From positions 1 to 44,702 of the forward strand of contig JAFWMK010000013.1 in NCBI GenBank assembly GCA_017545585.1: a stretch of 44,702 nt of DNA. The letters run 5' to 3'. This stretch comes from Candidatus Saccharimonadota bacterium. Its GTDB lineage: Bacteria > Patescibacteriota > Saccharimonadia > Saccharimonadales > Saccharimonadaceae. How positions within the stretch are numbered: position 1 is the stretch's first letter; the number at the start of each line of letters is the position of its first letter. Of this stretch, positions 23,784-32,802 are shown piece by piece. A program made the position numbers and the translations under genes. The notes under the pieces were generated by a model that did not search any database, was not told the DNA's origin, and saw only the letters and a program-made list of their open reading frames with translations.

Positions 23784-25004
23784 ATGAAAATCGCCTTTTT
23801 TTCAGATTGCTTCCTAGATCTTACTGGCGGTATCGTTACTACCATTACTGCACAAAAACGCGAATTAGAATCTCGTGGTCACACAGTCTATGTTTTTTCT
23901 AGTTCTTACCCAAAAACGAGTACGGAAAAAACAAAATTGGCCAAAGAACATATTTTTCCGGTCAGATCTTGTCGGGTGTTTGGTCGCGGTCTTACTCCTA
24001 TTGCTAGGAGGCCACATCTCGTGGAAAAACAAATCTTAAAAGAACATCCTGAAATCAAAGATTTTGATTGCTTCTATGTCCATTACGAAGCTGGTTGCTC
24101 TATCGCGGGCTTAAAGCTTGGTCAAAAACTCAAAATCAAAACCGTCCAAGTGATGCACGGTCGTGAAGACATCGGCGAACAAAACCTTGTCCCGTTGGGC
24201 TTCAAGACGATCGTAGCGACACTTCTAAATTGGTTCCATTCCTGGTATCTTCCCCATCCCATCAAAATCAAACGGGACGGTTATCTTGCTACTACTGTTG
24301 CTAGCGCCAAAATGTGGACATTAATGGTCAATCACGCAAGTTCTGCCGACCTTGTTCTCACCCCTTCGGAGCATTTTAGGGCGAAGCTTATGAAATATGG
24401 TGTTAAAAAAAACATCAAAGTTCTTCCAAACGGCGTGGCAGACGATCTTTTTTTGCCAAATCTAAAACCAAAGAGCTTGCTTCCCGGCGAAACTCTTAAA
24501 ATTATTTGGCATTCTCGTGTTTCCAAAGAAAAACGCATTATGCCGTTTTTAAAAGCGCTCGAATATGTGGAGGGCAAGTATAGACTGGACGTTTATGGCG
24601 ATGGTAATGACCTCAAAAAGGCTATCAAATACGTCAAGATACATCGTTTAAATGTGAAGTTTCATGGGGCTACTCAATTCAGGAAAATTTATCCAGAAAT
24701 TATAAAAAGTCATCTCGACGTTTTGAATTCGTATAATTTTGATACGTTTGGCATGACCTTAATAGAGGCTGAGTCTGCCGGCACTCCAGCTTTGTACGTA
24801 GACCCAGATTTAAGAGAAATTGTTCCAAGCGGGGGTTCTGTCATGGCAAAAACACCTAGCCCTCAGGACGTTGCCGCAGCAATTAATTATCTAATCAAAA
24901 ATCCCGATAGTATCGAACAGATGTCTACTGTCATGCTAAAGCATCGCAATGAAATTAAAGTTTCAAAAGTTGTTGATAAACTAGAGAAATATATTAAAAT
25001 ATAG
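23784..25004 (+). CDS. Glycosyltransferase family 4 (GT-B)
   Basis: 406 residues. N-terminal Rossmann half: MKIAFFSDCFLDLTGGIVTTI, then LESRGHTVYVFSSSYP. C-terminal donor-binding half: LPNGVADDLFLP, IIWHSRVSKEKRIMPFLKAL, RLDVYGDGNDLKKAI and the ExE region FGMTLIEAESAGTPALY. The nearest named relatives are GT4 enzymes that add sugars to diacylglycerol or phosphatidylinositol. The next gene, 2 bp downstream, is a CDP-alcohol phosphotransferase, so synthesis of a glycolipid or lipoglycan anchor is a reasonable guess. It is predicted leaderless. Confidence 0.92.
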   Translation: MKIAFFSDCFLDLTGGIVTTITAQKRELESRGHTVYVFSSSYPKTSTEKTKLAKEHIFPVRSCRVFGRGLTPIARRPHLVEKQILKEHPEIKDFDCFYVHYEAGCSIAGLKLGQKLKIKTVQVMHGREDIGEQNLVPLGFKTIVATLLNWFHSWYLPHPIKIKRDGYLATTVASAKMWTLMVNHASSADLVLTPSEHFRAKLMKYGVKKNIKVLPNGVADDLFLPNLKPKSLLPGETLKIIWHSRVSKEKRIMPFLKALEYVEGKYRLDVYGDGNDLKKAIKYVKIHRLNVKFHGATQFRKIYPEIIKSHLDVLNSYNFDTFGMTLIEAESAGTPALYVDPDLREIVPSGGSVMAKTPSPQDVAAAINYLIKNPDSIEQMSTVMLKHRNEIKVSKVVDKLEKYIKI

Positions 25005-25006
25005 TT

Positions 25007-25633
25007 ATGAGATACTTAGCGGACATTTTGACCTTCTCTCGAATCATTCTTGCTACCGTACTACTTACGATGAGCTTTTGGGATGCACCGCTTCATGCTG
25101 CTTTTATTGTGTATATGGTTGGTGAAATCACCGATGCTTTAGATGGTACTTGTGCCACTAGATGGCCGTTCCCCAAAAATAAGACCCCTTGGTATCGCAA
25201 ATATGCTTCCAAATACGATATGTTTGCAGATGGTTTTATTGCGCTTTCGATGGTTCTTTTCTTCTCGCTTCGTGTCAATTTGATCGCCGGGCTTTGTTTT
25301 CTCATCCCGTATGTAGTTATAGGTTTGATTATAGAATTTGTTGTCTATGGCAAATTCATGGGGCATCCTGATGACTGCACCAAAAATTGCCTCATGCGCC
25401 GTAATTTCAAACTTGCTAAGAAAATTATCCTCGTTCGTCGCAATGTTTACCTTGCGATTTTATTTGCAATGGCTGTATGGACTCTGTATGCTTCCGAATG
25501 GCCATTGGTTGTCAAAAACATCATTATGGGTATTGGTCTTCTTGGCTCGCTCTTCTTCTGGATTTTCCTTTCCCAACGCCGTCACAATATTTCTAGAGAC
25601 GCAGTAGATATTGAGAAGAAGCTATCGAAATAG
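25007..25633 (+). CDS. CDP-alcohol phosphatidyltransferase family membrane protein
   Basis: 208 residues with about five hydrophobic helices. The family motif is D-x2-D-G-x2-A-R-x8-G-x3-D-x3-D. Here it reads DALDGTCATR, then a longer insert (WPFPKNKTPWYRKY), then ASKYDMFAD. The four aspartates are kept, but one residue is inserted before the Arg and the Gly is an Ala. The enzyme would transfer a phosphoalcohol from a CDP-linked donor. Substrate is unknown; it may be atypical. It is 2 bp after the glycosyltransferase gene in one operon and overlaps the end of the opposite gene by 12 bp. Confidence 0.8.
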   Translation: MRYLADILTFSRIILATVLLTMSFWDAPLHAAFIVYMVGEITDALDGTCATRWPFPKNKTPWYRKYASKYDMFADGFIALSMVLFFSLRVNLIAGLCFLIPYVVIGLIIEFVVYGKFMGHPDDCTKNCLMRRNFKLAKKIILVRRNVYLAILFAMAVWTLYASEWPLVVKNIIMGIGLLGSLFFWIFLSQRRHNISRDAVDIEKKLSK

Positions 25634-26404
25634 CGCCGCTACAGTGGCCTCGATAAATTTATCAGGATTAAAAAGATTAAGTGCCATGATTTTGCCTGCC
25701 ATTTCTCCGCTCCACAAGGTTAGCGGCGAACACCCGGTCTTTTCTAATGGCACTACCTTTACCATCCCGTTTTTACATACCAAAATCTGGCCCTCATGTA
25801 GAACCACCGCTTGCACTGGATAGCTCAAAGAGAATTTATGAAACGCTTCTGCTACTTGCATCAAAGATGACGACATAGGCAGCATCTTTGGGTAATAGAC
25901 GGATTTAAAAATCTTTTGCCACTGAGTAAGAGAACCAAAAAATATTAAATTTTCTTTCATTAAGAGCCTCTCTGTCCCTTCACCTATTACCAAATCTATT
26001 GCATCGCGAGTAAGTATAGCTGGTTTATCGGAATCTTTAAGCGCATCTGAAATAGCTTTTGCAGTGACGGTGTTTTTAGATAAATCCCCGATTAGAAGCG
26101 AAAAATCCACCGCGCTAAGACTTGCCTTGATTTCTTCCGCATTCAAGAATGATCCTACCTCTGTGGTCTTTAGAAAAACTAAATTTTCAAGTGGCGGCAT
26201 TTTTGATTTCAGGCTGTCCGGTAAAACCACCTTTACGTCCTTTAATGGAAAAGTATTGATTAAATATTCTGAGGTTTTTACGACCGTTCGAAAATTCATT
26301 CCATTTCCGCCAATTACCGCTACCGTACCGAGTTTTTGTTCTTCTGGTATATTCCAATACAAATCTTGGTATGGATTTTCAGAAAGTTTTTCTATGTAGT
26401 CCAT
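25622..26404 (-). CDS. Ribokinase-fold protein, NAD(P)HX dehydratase-like
   Basis: 260 residues. GTVAVIGGNGMNFRTVVKTSEYL resembles the N-terminal GG-x-G-N region of ADP-dependent NAD(P)H-hydrate dehydratase (YjeF C-terminal domain/NnrD). The middle has an LLIGDLSK-like strand and KPAILTRDAIDLV, and the C-terminus has VVLHEGQILVCKNG and LWSGEMAGKIMA, the position where active members have a catalytic GSGD-type loop. That loop is degenerate, so activity is doubtful. The ATG follows the xth stop directly (TAGATG) with GGAGGT upstream, so it is coupled to smpB-xth. The assignment is by pattern only. Confidence 0.55.
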   Translation of the reverse strand: MDYIEKLSENPYQDLYWNIPEEQKLGTVAVIGGNGMNFRTVVKTSEYLINTFPLKDVKVVLPDSLKSKMPPLENLVFLKTTEVGSFLNAEEIKASLSAVDFSLLIGDLSKNTVTAKAISDALKDSDKPAILTRDAIDLVIGEGTERLLMKENLIFFGSLTQWQKIFKSVYYPKMLPMSSSLMQVAEAFHKFSLSYPVQAVVLHEGQILVCKNGMVKVVPLEKTGCSPLTLWSGEMAGKIMALNLFNPDKFIEATVAALFR

Positions 26405-27184
26405 CTAAACCTCCAGCTCTATTGAAATTGGACAATGGTCCGAGCCAAAAACGCTTTCATATATCTCCGCTGATTTTAGATCTGGCTTTAAATCAGAGGA
26501 AATAAAGAAATAATCAATTCTCCAGCCCACGTTATTGGCTCTAGCGTTACCCCAGTGACTCCACCAAGTGTAACGCTCGGAATCCGGATGTAGACTTCTA
26601 AAAGTGTCCGCAAATCCCGCCGAGATAATATTAGAGATTCCCTTTCTCTCTTCATCCGTAAAACCAGCATTTCTGTGATTGTATTCTGGCCGAGCAAGGT
26701 CAATTTCCTCATGCGCTGCATTGAAGTCCCCACAAGTTATTACCGGTTTGGTTTTTTCTAGCTCTTTTAACAAAATCAAAAACTGTGGATCCCAATCATC
26801 AAAGCGTAATTTTAATCGCGATAAATCTGGCTTGGAATTTGGTGTATAAACATTGACAAGATAAAACTTTTCAAACTCCACTACTTGCACCCGACCTTCT
26901 TTGCTTAAATCGCCATAGTTATCTTTTGAGTCAATCTCAAAGTCATTTAAAACTCGGACAGGCTTTATTTTGGTAAAAATCGCAGTACCTGAATAGCCGG
27001 CCCTTTCTGCCGAGTTCCAAATTTCTTCGTATTCGGAAAAATCTATCTCGGCCTGGCCCTGTTTGGCTTTGGTTTCCTGAAGACATAAAATATCCGGCTG
27101 ATATTCAGAGATCAAAGATTGTAGAGCGCCTTTTTTGAGGACTGCTCTAATACCATTTACATTCCACGAAAAAATCTTAAGCAT
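26405..27184 (-). CDS. xth: Exodeoxyribonuclease III / AP endonuclease
   Basis: A base-excision repair nuclease. The start is ATG 27184 (MLKIFSWNVNGIRA), inside the smpB stop region, with GGGAG just upstream; the family begins exactly here. Motifs: SWNVNGIRA, ILCLQETKAK (metal-binding Glu), VNVYTPNS, CGDFNAAHEEID (Asp, Asn) and GSDHCPISIEL (catalytic Asp-His). About 259 residues, the normal size. It is co-transcribed with smpB (8-bp overlap) and the ribokinase-like gene. Confidence 0.96.
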   Translation of the reverse strand: MLKIFSWNVNGIRAVLKKGALQSLISEYQPDILCLQETKAKQGQAEIDFSEYEEIWNSAERAGYSGTAIFTKIKPVRVLNDFEIDSKDNYGDLSKEGRVQVVEFEKFYLVNVYTPNSKPDLSRLKLRFDDWDPQFLILLKELEKTKPVITCGDFNAAHEEIDLARPEYNHRNAGFTDEERKGISNIISAGFADTFRSLHPDSERYTWWSHWGNARANNVGWRIDYFFISSDLKPDLKSAEIYESVFGSDHCPISIELEV

Positions 27185-27593
27185 ATCTCCCTCTTTCGAT
27201 GTCACGCTTTTTGATGGTTTCTCGTTTGTCGTATTTTTTCTTACCTTTACCTACTGCAATTACTAGTTTGATATGTCGTCCTCCACCCAGAAGTTTTACT
27301 GGTACAATCGTAGAGCCAGCTACCTTTTCTCGTTCAAGTGCGGCAATTTGTTTTTTGGTGGCAAGGAGTCTAATATCGGAAGTCGTATCAGCGCCCAATG
27401 TTAGCCCATAGAGCCATAATTCAGAGTTTCGAATCGCTATATAAGAGCCTTTGAGCTGCACGTGATGGTCTCGTATCAGTCTTACCTGAGGGCCAGAGAG
27501 ACTCATTCCGCAGACCAGTTCTTCGCCGAGCTGATAATCATAATGCGCCCGTCGGTTTACCGTCACGGAATCTGACACCTTTTTCTTTTTCAT
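27177..27593 (-). CDS. smpB: SsrA-binding protein SmpB
   Basis: It binds tmRNA and carries it to stalled ribosomes. 138 residues, with NRRAHYDYQLGEELVCGMSLSGPQVR, GSYIAIRNSELWLYGL, LLATKKQIAALE and the basic C-terminal tail GKKKYDKRETIKKRDIERGR. TATAAT (27601-27606, with TGG) is 7 nt before the ATG and overlaps the dnaE stop codon. AAGGT touches the ATG too closely to be a normal Shine-Dalgarno. First gene of smpB-xth-ribokinase-like. The tmRNA gene is not in this window. Confidence 0.96.
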   Translation of the reverse strand: MKKKKVSDSVTVNRRAHYDYQLGEELVCGMSLSGPQVRLIRDHHVQLKGSYIAIRNSELWLYGLTLGADTTSDIRLLATKKQIAALEREKVAGSTIVPVKLLGGGRHIKLVIAVGKGKKKYDKRETIKKRDIERGRYA

Positions 27594-27600
27594 ACCTTAA

Positions 27601-27609
27601 ATTATACCA
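27601..27609 (-). promoter_or_regulatory. Extended -10 of smpB overlapping the dnaE stop
   Basis: Minus strand TGG-TATAAT, 7 nt before the smpB ATG. The TAA of dnaE lies inside the box. Confidence 0.6.
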
Positions 27610-30600
27610 CTTTTACAGAGCCCTCGCCAACCAACCGCTTGAGATCATCAAGTAAATCAGGACAGATGTCTACTTTGAATGGCATTTTGAGCGCCTTTTT
27701 CTCGCCATCTTCAATTACGACCAATACTACTTCCTGTAATCCTGCGTATTCATCGGCCAGCTCTTTTAACGTCGTTAGTGCATCTACGTCTTCTAGATCT
27801 TTTACTAGTAAAAATAGTTTTTGTCTTCTAGGGTCTTTTGGTACGGATTTTGCTACTTTCAGAGCTTCTATTCCCTGTTGTGATCGTTTTTTTCTTCGCC
27901 AAAATTCTTCACCCTCTAATTTTGGGGTCGTCCATGGTTGGGCTAATTTAGTACCGGTAGGTTGGTAATTTTCAAGTAAATCATCCGAGACTAATTCTAC
28001 TGCCTCAGCCTTAATCTTAGCTTCGCTTCCCATTGTGCCATCTTTATTTTTGGCATCTATTTGACCTTGTACACGTATGACATTGTCTATCTCTAATTTC
28101 GCTCCGCATGTTGCAAAAACTCTTGGAAAAACTATAATTTCAGCTTCACCGGTTTTGTTTTCAATTTTTACAAAAGCCATTTTGTCGCCTTTTGAGGTTA
28201 GAATGCTCCGAACACTGGTAATGATTCCTCCTACCACTGCCGTCTTATCTTGATTGTCTGGGCAAATTTTTTCCATTGAATGGGTCTGCTCGTTAAAATA
28301 CAGATCGTATTTATCCAGAGGATGTGCCGACAAATACAGTCCCATCAAATCTCGTTCCCACAAAAGTTCTTCTTTACTGGAGTATTGAGTAGGTGCAGGT
28401 TTGATTTCTGGTTCTGGTATTTCTCCAGCTGTACCCATCAAGGCAAACATGTCCATTTGTCCAGTAGCTTCGTTCTTTTGTATTCTCGAGCCGTAAGCTT
28501 GGATCGCTTCCAAGTTAAATAGCAAATCTGAGCGTGAATACCCAAAACTATCAAATGCTCCGGTTTTAATGGCGGCTTCCCAAGTCTTCTTATTAAATTT
28601 AGTCGAATCTACCCGTTTGGCAAAATCGCAAATTGATTTGAATGGGCCGTTTTTATCTCTTTCTGGTATTACGATTTCTTCAATCAGGGCCTGTCCAATA
28701 TTTTTTACCCCAGAAAGCCCAAAACGAATAGTCTTTTCGCCGCCTACGATACCAAAATCGCCGTAACTTTGATTGATATCTGGACCAAGCACCTTCAAGC
28801 CCATTCTTTTGCATTCAGCGATCTCTGGTGCAAGTTTCTCGGTAGATTTCATCATGTCAGAAGTCATCAAGGCCGCCATAAAAGCGTCTGGGTAGTGTGC
28901 TTTGAGATAGGCCGTCCAATAAGCAATGAGAGCGTAACATGCAGCGTGGGACTTATTAAAACAGTAATTAGCAAAATCCAAAAGCTGTGACCAAAATTTC
29001 TCGGCGATTTCTTCTGTAGCGCCACCTACCTCCACTGCGCCCTTGATGAATTCTGGCTTTACTTTTTTCATCAAATCGATCTTTTTCTTGCCTACGGCCT
29101 TGCGTAAAGTATCGGCTTGCCCACCAGTAAATCCGCACCATTCCTTGGAAATCTGCATGAATTGCTCTTGATAAATCATAATTCCGTAGGTGTTCTTGAG
29201 GGAATTCTCTAGCCCCGGGTGGAGATAAGTGATTGGTTCTTCGCCGTGCTTACGACGAATGAAAGAATCGATAAATTGCATTGGGCCAGGGCGGTATAGC
29301 GCCACCATCGCGATAATATCTTCAAAAGACGAGGCCTTGAGGTCTTTAAGGTACTTTTTCATCCCTGCAGATTCTAGCTGAAATACGCCAGTGGTTTCTG
29401 CTCTTTGGAAAAGCTCATAGGTCTCTTTGTCGTCGAGCGGCAATGTAGCCATATCAATATCGTCATGATAAACCTTTCTAATCATCCGAAGTGCGTTGTT
29501 AATTACAGATAGGTTGGCCAGCCCTAGAAAATCCATTTTAAGAAGCCCAAGCTCCTCCACCTGAGTCATTGGAAACTGTGCCGCAATTGGCCCTTTCTGA
29601 GAAACTTCGAGCGGTAAAAACTTTACCAAATCATCTGGCGCAATTACCACGCCGCAGGCATGTACGCCATGATTTCTGATCGTACCTTCAAGACGCATTG
29701 CATAATCGATTACCTCTCTAGAAACATTGTTGTTTTCGTATTCTTCTTTTAGCTCCGGTACATCCTTAATTGCATCAGCCAGATGGACATGATGACCTTG
29801 CACTGGGTCTGGTACCATCTTGGCGAGCCGGTCTGCTTCACCATATGGTACCTCTAGAACCCTAGCCACGTCTCGTACTGCGTTTTTGGCCATCATTTTA
29901 CCAAAAGTAGCGATATTGGATACTCGTCCCGCTCCATATTTGCGCGTACAATACTCAATCACTTCATCTCGTCTGGTATCTTGAATATCCGTGTCGATAT
30001 CAGGCATCGAGACGCGATCTGGGTTTAAGAATCTTTCAAAAAGTAAATCGTATTTCAAAGGATCCAGATCTGTAATACGAAGTGCATAGGCCAGAATCGA
30101 ACCTGCCGCCGAACCACGCCCCGGTCCGTATACGATTCGTTGCGACTTTCCCCAGTTAATAAAATCTTGTACGATCAAGAAATATCCATTGTATCCCATC
30201 TTGTCTACCACCGAAAGCTCATAATCTATGCGTGGTAAAACTTGGTGGCTTTCGTCACGTTCTTTATCGACTTTTTCTAGGATTTTGCGACATTCTGGCA
30301 CGGTTAAATTTATAGTTTCGTCTAATTTCTTTCCTCCGTATCGATAAACTAAACCCTGAAAAACCAATTTATCAAGATACGACTTTTCATCCTCACCTTC
30401 CGGTAGAGGAAATTTTGGAATCAAAATTCTGCCTAGCTGCAAATCCACATTGCATCTTTCGGCGATTTTGCGAGTATTAATGACCGCCTCCGGGCAAGTA
30501 TCTTGCCAGTGCTCAATGATTTCCTCTGCTGGTATGACATGGAGATCGTAATCTTTGAGCGTCATTCGTTTAGGATCAGAAAGATTAGAAGCAGTACCAA

Positions 30601-31300
30601 CACAAAGCAGGACTTCATGTGCGTCCTGGTCTTCTTTATTCAAATAGTGTGCATCGCAAGTTACCACTAAAGGAAGTCCAAGCTCCTTAGCGTGTGCCAT
30701 ATGCCAATCGTTTACCTTCTTTTGTTCTGCCGAATGAGTAGAGGACAAAGGATGGCCGTGATCTTGCATTTCCAGGTAGAAACGATCTTTAAAGACGTTT
30801 CTATACCAATCAATTAATTTAAGCGCCCGCTCATCGTCGTCCGCTCGGATAGCTTCAGAGATTTCTGAACCCATACAACCGGACAAGCAAATGATTCCCT
30901 CATTATATTTTTCTAGTATCTCATGATCGGTGCGTGGTTTGTAATATTTGCCGTTAATCTCGGCATCACTCATAATTCGACAGAGGTTTTCATACCCCTT
31001 TTCGTTCATGGCGATCAGAGTGATATGAAACCTTCGTTTGTCGTGCTCCGGAGTTTTATCGGTTCGTTTTCTTGCCGCTACATAGGCCTCTAGTCCTAAA
31101 ATAGGTTTAATTCCAGCCGCATTACAGCATTCATAAAGCTCTACTAGTCCACTCATTGTCCCGTGGTCGGTGACAGCCACTGCTTCCATCCCGTCATTTT
31201 TGACAAAATCAACCAATTCCGGCACCTTAGTTAAGCCGTCTAATAGCGAATAATGGGTATGATTGTGCAAATGCACAAAATCACGCGGCGTCAGCTTCAT
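27602..31300 (-). CDS. dnaE: DNA polymerase III alpha subunit
   Basis: The replicative polymerase, 1232 residues. The PHP domain opens with VHLHNHTHYSLLDG and contains VTDHGTMSG. The catalytic palm has GPGRGSAAGS and the acidic PDIDTDIQD. The finger region has GIMIYQEQFMQI and FNKSHAACYALIAYWTAYLKAHY. The C-terminal part has a helix-hairpin-helix region and an OB-fold (VVGGIITSVRSILTSKGDKMAFVKIEN). A C-terminal extension of about 100 residues follows. The start has no Shine-Dalgarno and sits 14 nt after the YtxH-like gene, so it is probably read from the galU operon. Confidence 0.97.
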   Translation of the reverse strand: MKLTPRDFVHLHNHTHYSLLDGLTKVPELVDFVKNDGMEAVAVTDHGTMSGLVELYECCNAAGIKPILGLEAYVAARKRTDKTPEHDKRRFHITLIAMNEKGYENLCRIMSDAEINGKYYKPRTDHEILEKYNEGIICLSGCMGSEISEAIRADDDERALKLIDWYRNVFKDRFYLEMQDHGHPLSSTHSAEQKKVNDWHMAHAKELGLPLVVTCDAHYLNKEDQDAHEVLLCVGTASNLSDPKRMTLKDYDLHVIPAEEIIEHWQDTCPEAVINTRKIAERCNVDLQLGRILIPKFPLPEGEDEKSYLDKLVFQGLVYRYGGKKLDETINLTVPECRKILEKVDKERDESHQVLPRIDYELSVVDKMGYNGYFLIVQDFINWGKSQRIVYGPGRGSAAGSILAYALRITDLDPLKYDLLFERFLNPDRVSMPDIDTDIQDTRRDEVIEYCTRKYGAGRVSNIATFGKMMAKNAVRDVARVLEVPYGEADRLAKMVPDPVQGHHVHLADAIKDVPELKEEYENNNVSREVIDYAMRLEGTIRNHGVHACGVVIAPDDLVKFLPLEVSQKGPIAAQFPMTQVEELGLLKMDFLGLANLSVINNALRMIRKVYHDDIDMATLPLDDKETYELFQRAETTGVFQLESAGMKKYLKDLKASSFEDIIAMVALYRPGPMQFIDSFIRRKHGEEPITYLHPGLENSLKNTYGIMIYQEQFMQISKEWCGFTGGQADTLRKAVGKKKIDLMKKVKPEFIKGAVEVGGATEEIAEKFWSQLLDFANYCFNKSHAACYALIAYWTAYLKAHYPDAFMAALMTSDMMKSTEKLAPEIAECKRMGLKVLGPDINQSYGDFGIVGGEKTIRFGLSGVKNIGQALIEEIVIPERDKNGPFKSICDFAKRVDSTKFNKKTWEAAIKTGAFDSFGYSRSDLLFNLEAIQAYGSRIQKNEATGQMDMFALMGTAGEIPEPEIKPAPTQYSSKEELLWERDLMGLYLSAHPLDKYDLYFNEQTHSMEKICPDNQDKTAVVGGIITSVRSILTSKGDKMAFVKIENKTGEAEIIVFPRVFATCGAKLEIDNVIRVQGQIDAKNKDGTMGSEAKIKAEAVELVSDDLLENYQPTGTKLAQPWTTPKLEGEEFWRRKKRSQQGIEALKVAKSVPKDPRRQKLFLLVKDLEDVDALTTLKELADEYAGLQEVVLVVIEDGEKKALKMPFKVDICPDLLDDLKRLVGEGSVKVV

Positions 31301-31314
31301 GTTGGCGTGCCTAA

Positions 31315-31599
31315 TTATTTCTTAGCGGATTTTTTTGTGTCTTTTTCGGCCTTTTCGGCTTTCTCGGCTTCTTTTTCGGCTAGCTTAGCAGCTTTTTCAA
31401 GCTCGGCATTTTCTTTTGCTTCTCTTTCTTCTGCTTCACGAGCTTTTTTGGAAATAAAATGCCCTGCCGCTGCTCCAGCAATTGCGCCAAGTGCTGCGCC
31501 TAACAGAAATTTGCCTTTACCACTACTTTTTTTCTCTTCACTCATATCACACTCCTTTGCTTTTTTAGTTGTTTTCTTTGCACCCTTCTTGTCTACCAT
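31315..31599 (-). CDS. YtxH-like small membrane protein
   Basis: 94 residues from ATG 31599, or 76 from ATG 31545. Both starts have strong Shine-Dalgarno sites (AAGGAGG and AAAGGAG), which is unusual. The short form begins MSEEKKSSGKGKFLLG. It has one glycine/alanine-rich membrane helix (KFLLGAALGAIAGAAAGHFIS) and a long charged coiled-coil tail rich in Lys, Glu and Ala (AREAEEREAKENAELEKAAK). This is the YtxH architecture. The first ATG overlaps the previous stop as TAATG. The role is unknown; it may link membrane and cytoplasm. Confidence 0.75.
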   Translation of the reverse strand: MVDKKGAKKTTKKAKECDMSEEKKSSGKGKFLLGAALGAIAGAAAGHFISKKAREAEEREAKENAELEKAAKLAEKEAEKAEKAEKDTKKSAKK

Positions 31600-31868
31600 T
31601 ATTCCTCCTTCTTTTTCTTATCATCTTTTAATTTTGGTTCGACATATTTGTCTACAAAAGTTTGTACTACCCCACCAATCGAAGTCATGCCACGGACATT
31701 CGATACTACACCATTGGCATTCTCCGCGATATCTTGACTTTTGACTACTACTCGCTTAGCTTCATCTGCTACGCCAAGAAGCTTTACCATTAATACAATG
31801 CCTACTATCAAGAAAATCAACAGAGTTATTGATAGTATTACCACTAAGATCCATTCCGCTACATTCAT
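31599..31868 (-). CDS. Small single-helix membrane protein (DUF948-like)
   Basis: 89 residues. The N-terminal helix spans residues 5-32 (EWILVVILSITLLIFLIVGIVLM), followed by an amphipathic segment (VADEAKRVVVKSQDIAENANGVVSNVRG) and a lysine-rich end. The layout matches DUF948-type proteins, often encoded beside YtxH-like genes as here. AAAGGAG lies 8 nt upstream. The ATG directly follows the galU stop. A possible internal promoter (TGC-TATAAT, 31887-31895) lies in the galU 3' end. Confidence 0.7.
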   Translation of the reverse strand: MNVAEWILVVILSITLLIFLIVGIVLMVKLLGVADEAKRVVVKSQDIAENANGVVSNVRGMTSIGGVVQTFVDKYVEPKLKDDKKKKEE

Positions 31869-32759
31869 TTAATTTTCTCCTTTAGACTCATTATAGCATA
31901 CTTCACGAACCTCATCGGCATAATCGGTGTTTTCAAGTACGTATTTTAAAAGCGTCATAAAATAGTTCTTTGGATCTCCTGTGGTCATCCAGGTGCCATT
32001 ACTTCTGGCTACCAAGACATCACCAATCTCGGTCAGTCTAGTAATCGCATCCACAGTCCAGAGCTCACCGTCTAGACCAGTATTGGAAGGCACTAAATAT
32101 TCAAAAACTTCCGGCGTGAGTAAATAACGTCCGTAGCTCGTAAGGTTGCTAGGAGAAAGATCTGGAGTTTTTGGCTTCTCCACGATATGAGAAAGCGTGC
32201 CGTTTTCTTTTAGTGCCACCATACCGTATTTATTCCAGACCGATTCTGGCATTTCGGTTACTGCAATCACGGCCTTGGCGTCCTCATTTTTTTGATAAGT
32301 CTCGATCAAGGTTTTTACATCTGAATTACCAAAAATCAAATCGTCGCTATAGAGTACTACAAAAGCCTCTTCATCTTTTACGTATTCTTTGGCGGATACA
32401 ATCGGCGAACCGTTACCATAAGGAAGGTTAGCATCCTGCTCGATTACGGTAATCTTAGGAAAATTCAAAACTTCTTTGACTGGCTCGAAGCGTTCGGACT
32501 TGCCCTGTTTTTCTAGCAAATTCTGGACATTTGTCGCTGGATCATGAAAATAATTGTCGTAAATTTCTTTAGCCATTGTGTTCGGTGTGGCTACAATAAT
32601 AATTTCCTCAATTCCCGCCGCTACGCACTCTTCTACACAAAGCTGCATTGCTGGCTTAGCGCCAATTGGCACCATCGCCTTTGGAATAGTTTTTGTGATC
32701 GGTAAATACCGACTAGCAAACCCCGCATCCGTAATAATTGCTTTTTTAACAGTTTTCAT
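31869..32759 (-). CDS. galU: UTP-glucose-1-phosphate uridylyltransferase
   Basis: It makes UDP-glucose for glycolipid, wall or capsule synthesis. 296 residues. Nucleotide-binding start: KKAIITDAGFASRYLPITKTIPKAMVPIGAKPAMQ (the usual GLGTR reads GFASR). Also FVVLYSDDLIFG, KYGMVALKENG, HIVEKPK and GELWTVDAITRL. A TGG-TATAAT promoter (32778-32786) gives a short leader in which AAGGAG sits in the loop of a small GTTCT/AGAAC hairpin. It heads the unit galU, two small membrane proteins and probably dnaE. UDP-glucose could feed the GT4 enzyme at 23784. Confidence 0.95.
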   Translation of the reverse strand: MKTVKKAIITDAGFASRYLPITKTIPKAMVPIGAKPAMQLCVEECVAAGIEEIIIVATPNTMAKEIYDNYFHDPATNVQNLLEKQGKSERFEPVKEVLNFPKITVIEQDANLPYGNGSPIVSAKEYVKDEEAFVVLYSDDLIFGNSDVKTLIETYQKNEDAKAVIAVTEMPESVWNKYGMVALKENGTLSHIVEKPKTPDLSPSNLTSYGRYLLTPEVFEYLVPSNTGLDGELWTVDAITRLTEIGDVLVARSNGTWMTTGDPKNYFMTLLKYVLENTDYADEVREVCYNESKGEN

Positions 32760-32777
32760 AGTTCTCCTTAAGAACCT

Positions 32778-32786
32778 ATTATACCA
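32778..32786 (-). promoter_or_regulatory. Extended -10 promoter of galU
   Basis: Minus strand TGG-TATAAT with a leader of about 12 nt containing AAGGAG. Confidence 0.65.
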
Positions 32787-32802
32787 CAGATGAGCTTAGT
32801 TT

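Noticed and set aside
31887-31895. Internal promoter in the galU 3' end
   Set aside because: TGC-TATAAT is present on the minus strand in a good position for the small membrane-protein gene, but it lies in coding sequence and could be chance, so it is mentioned only in that gene's entry.
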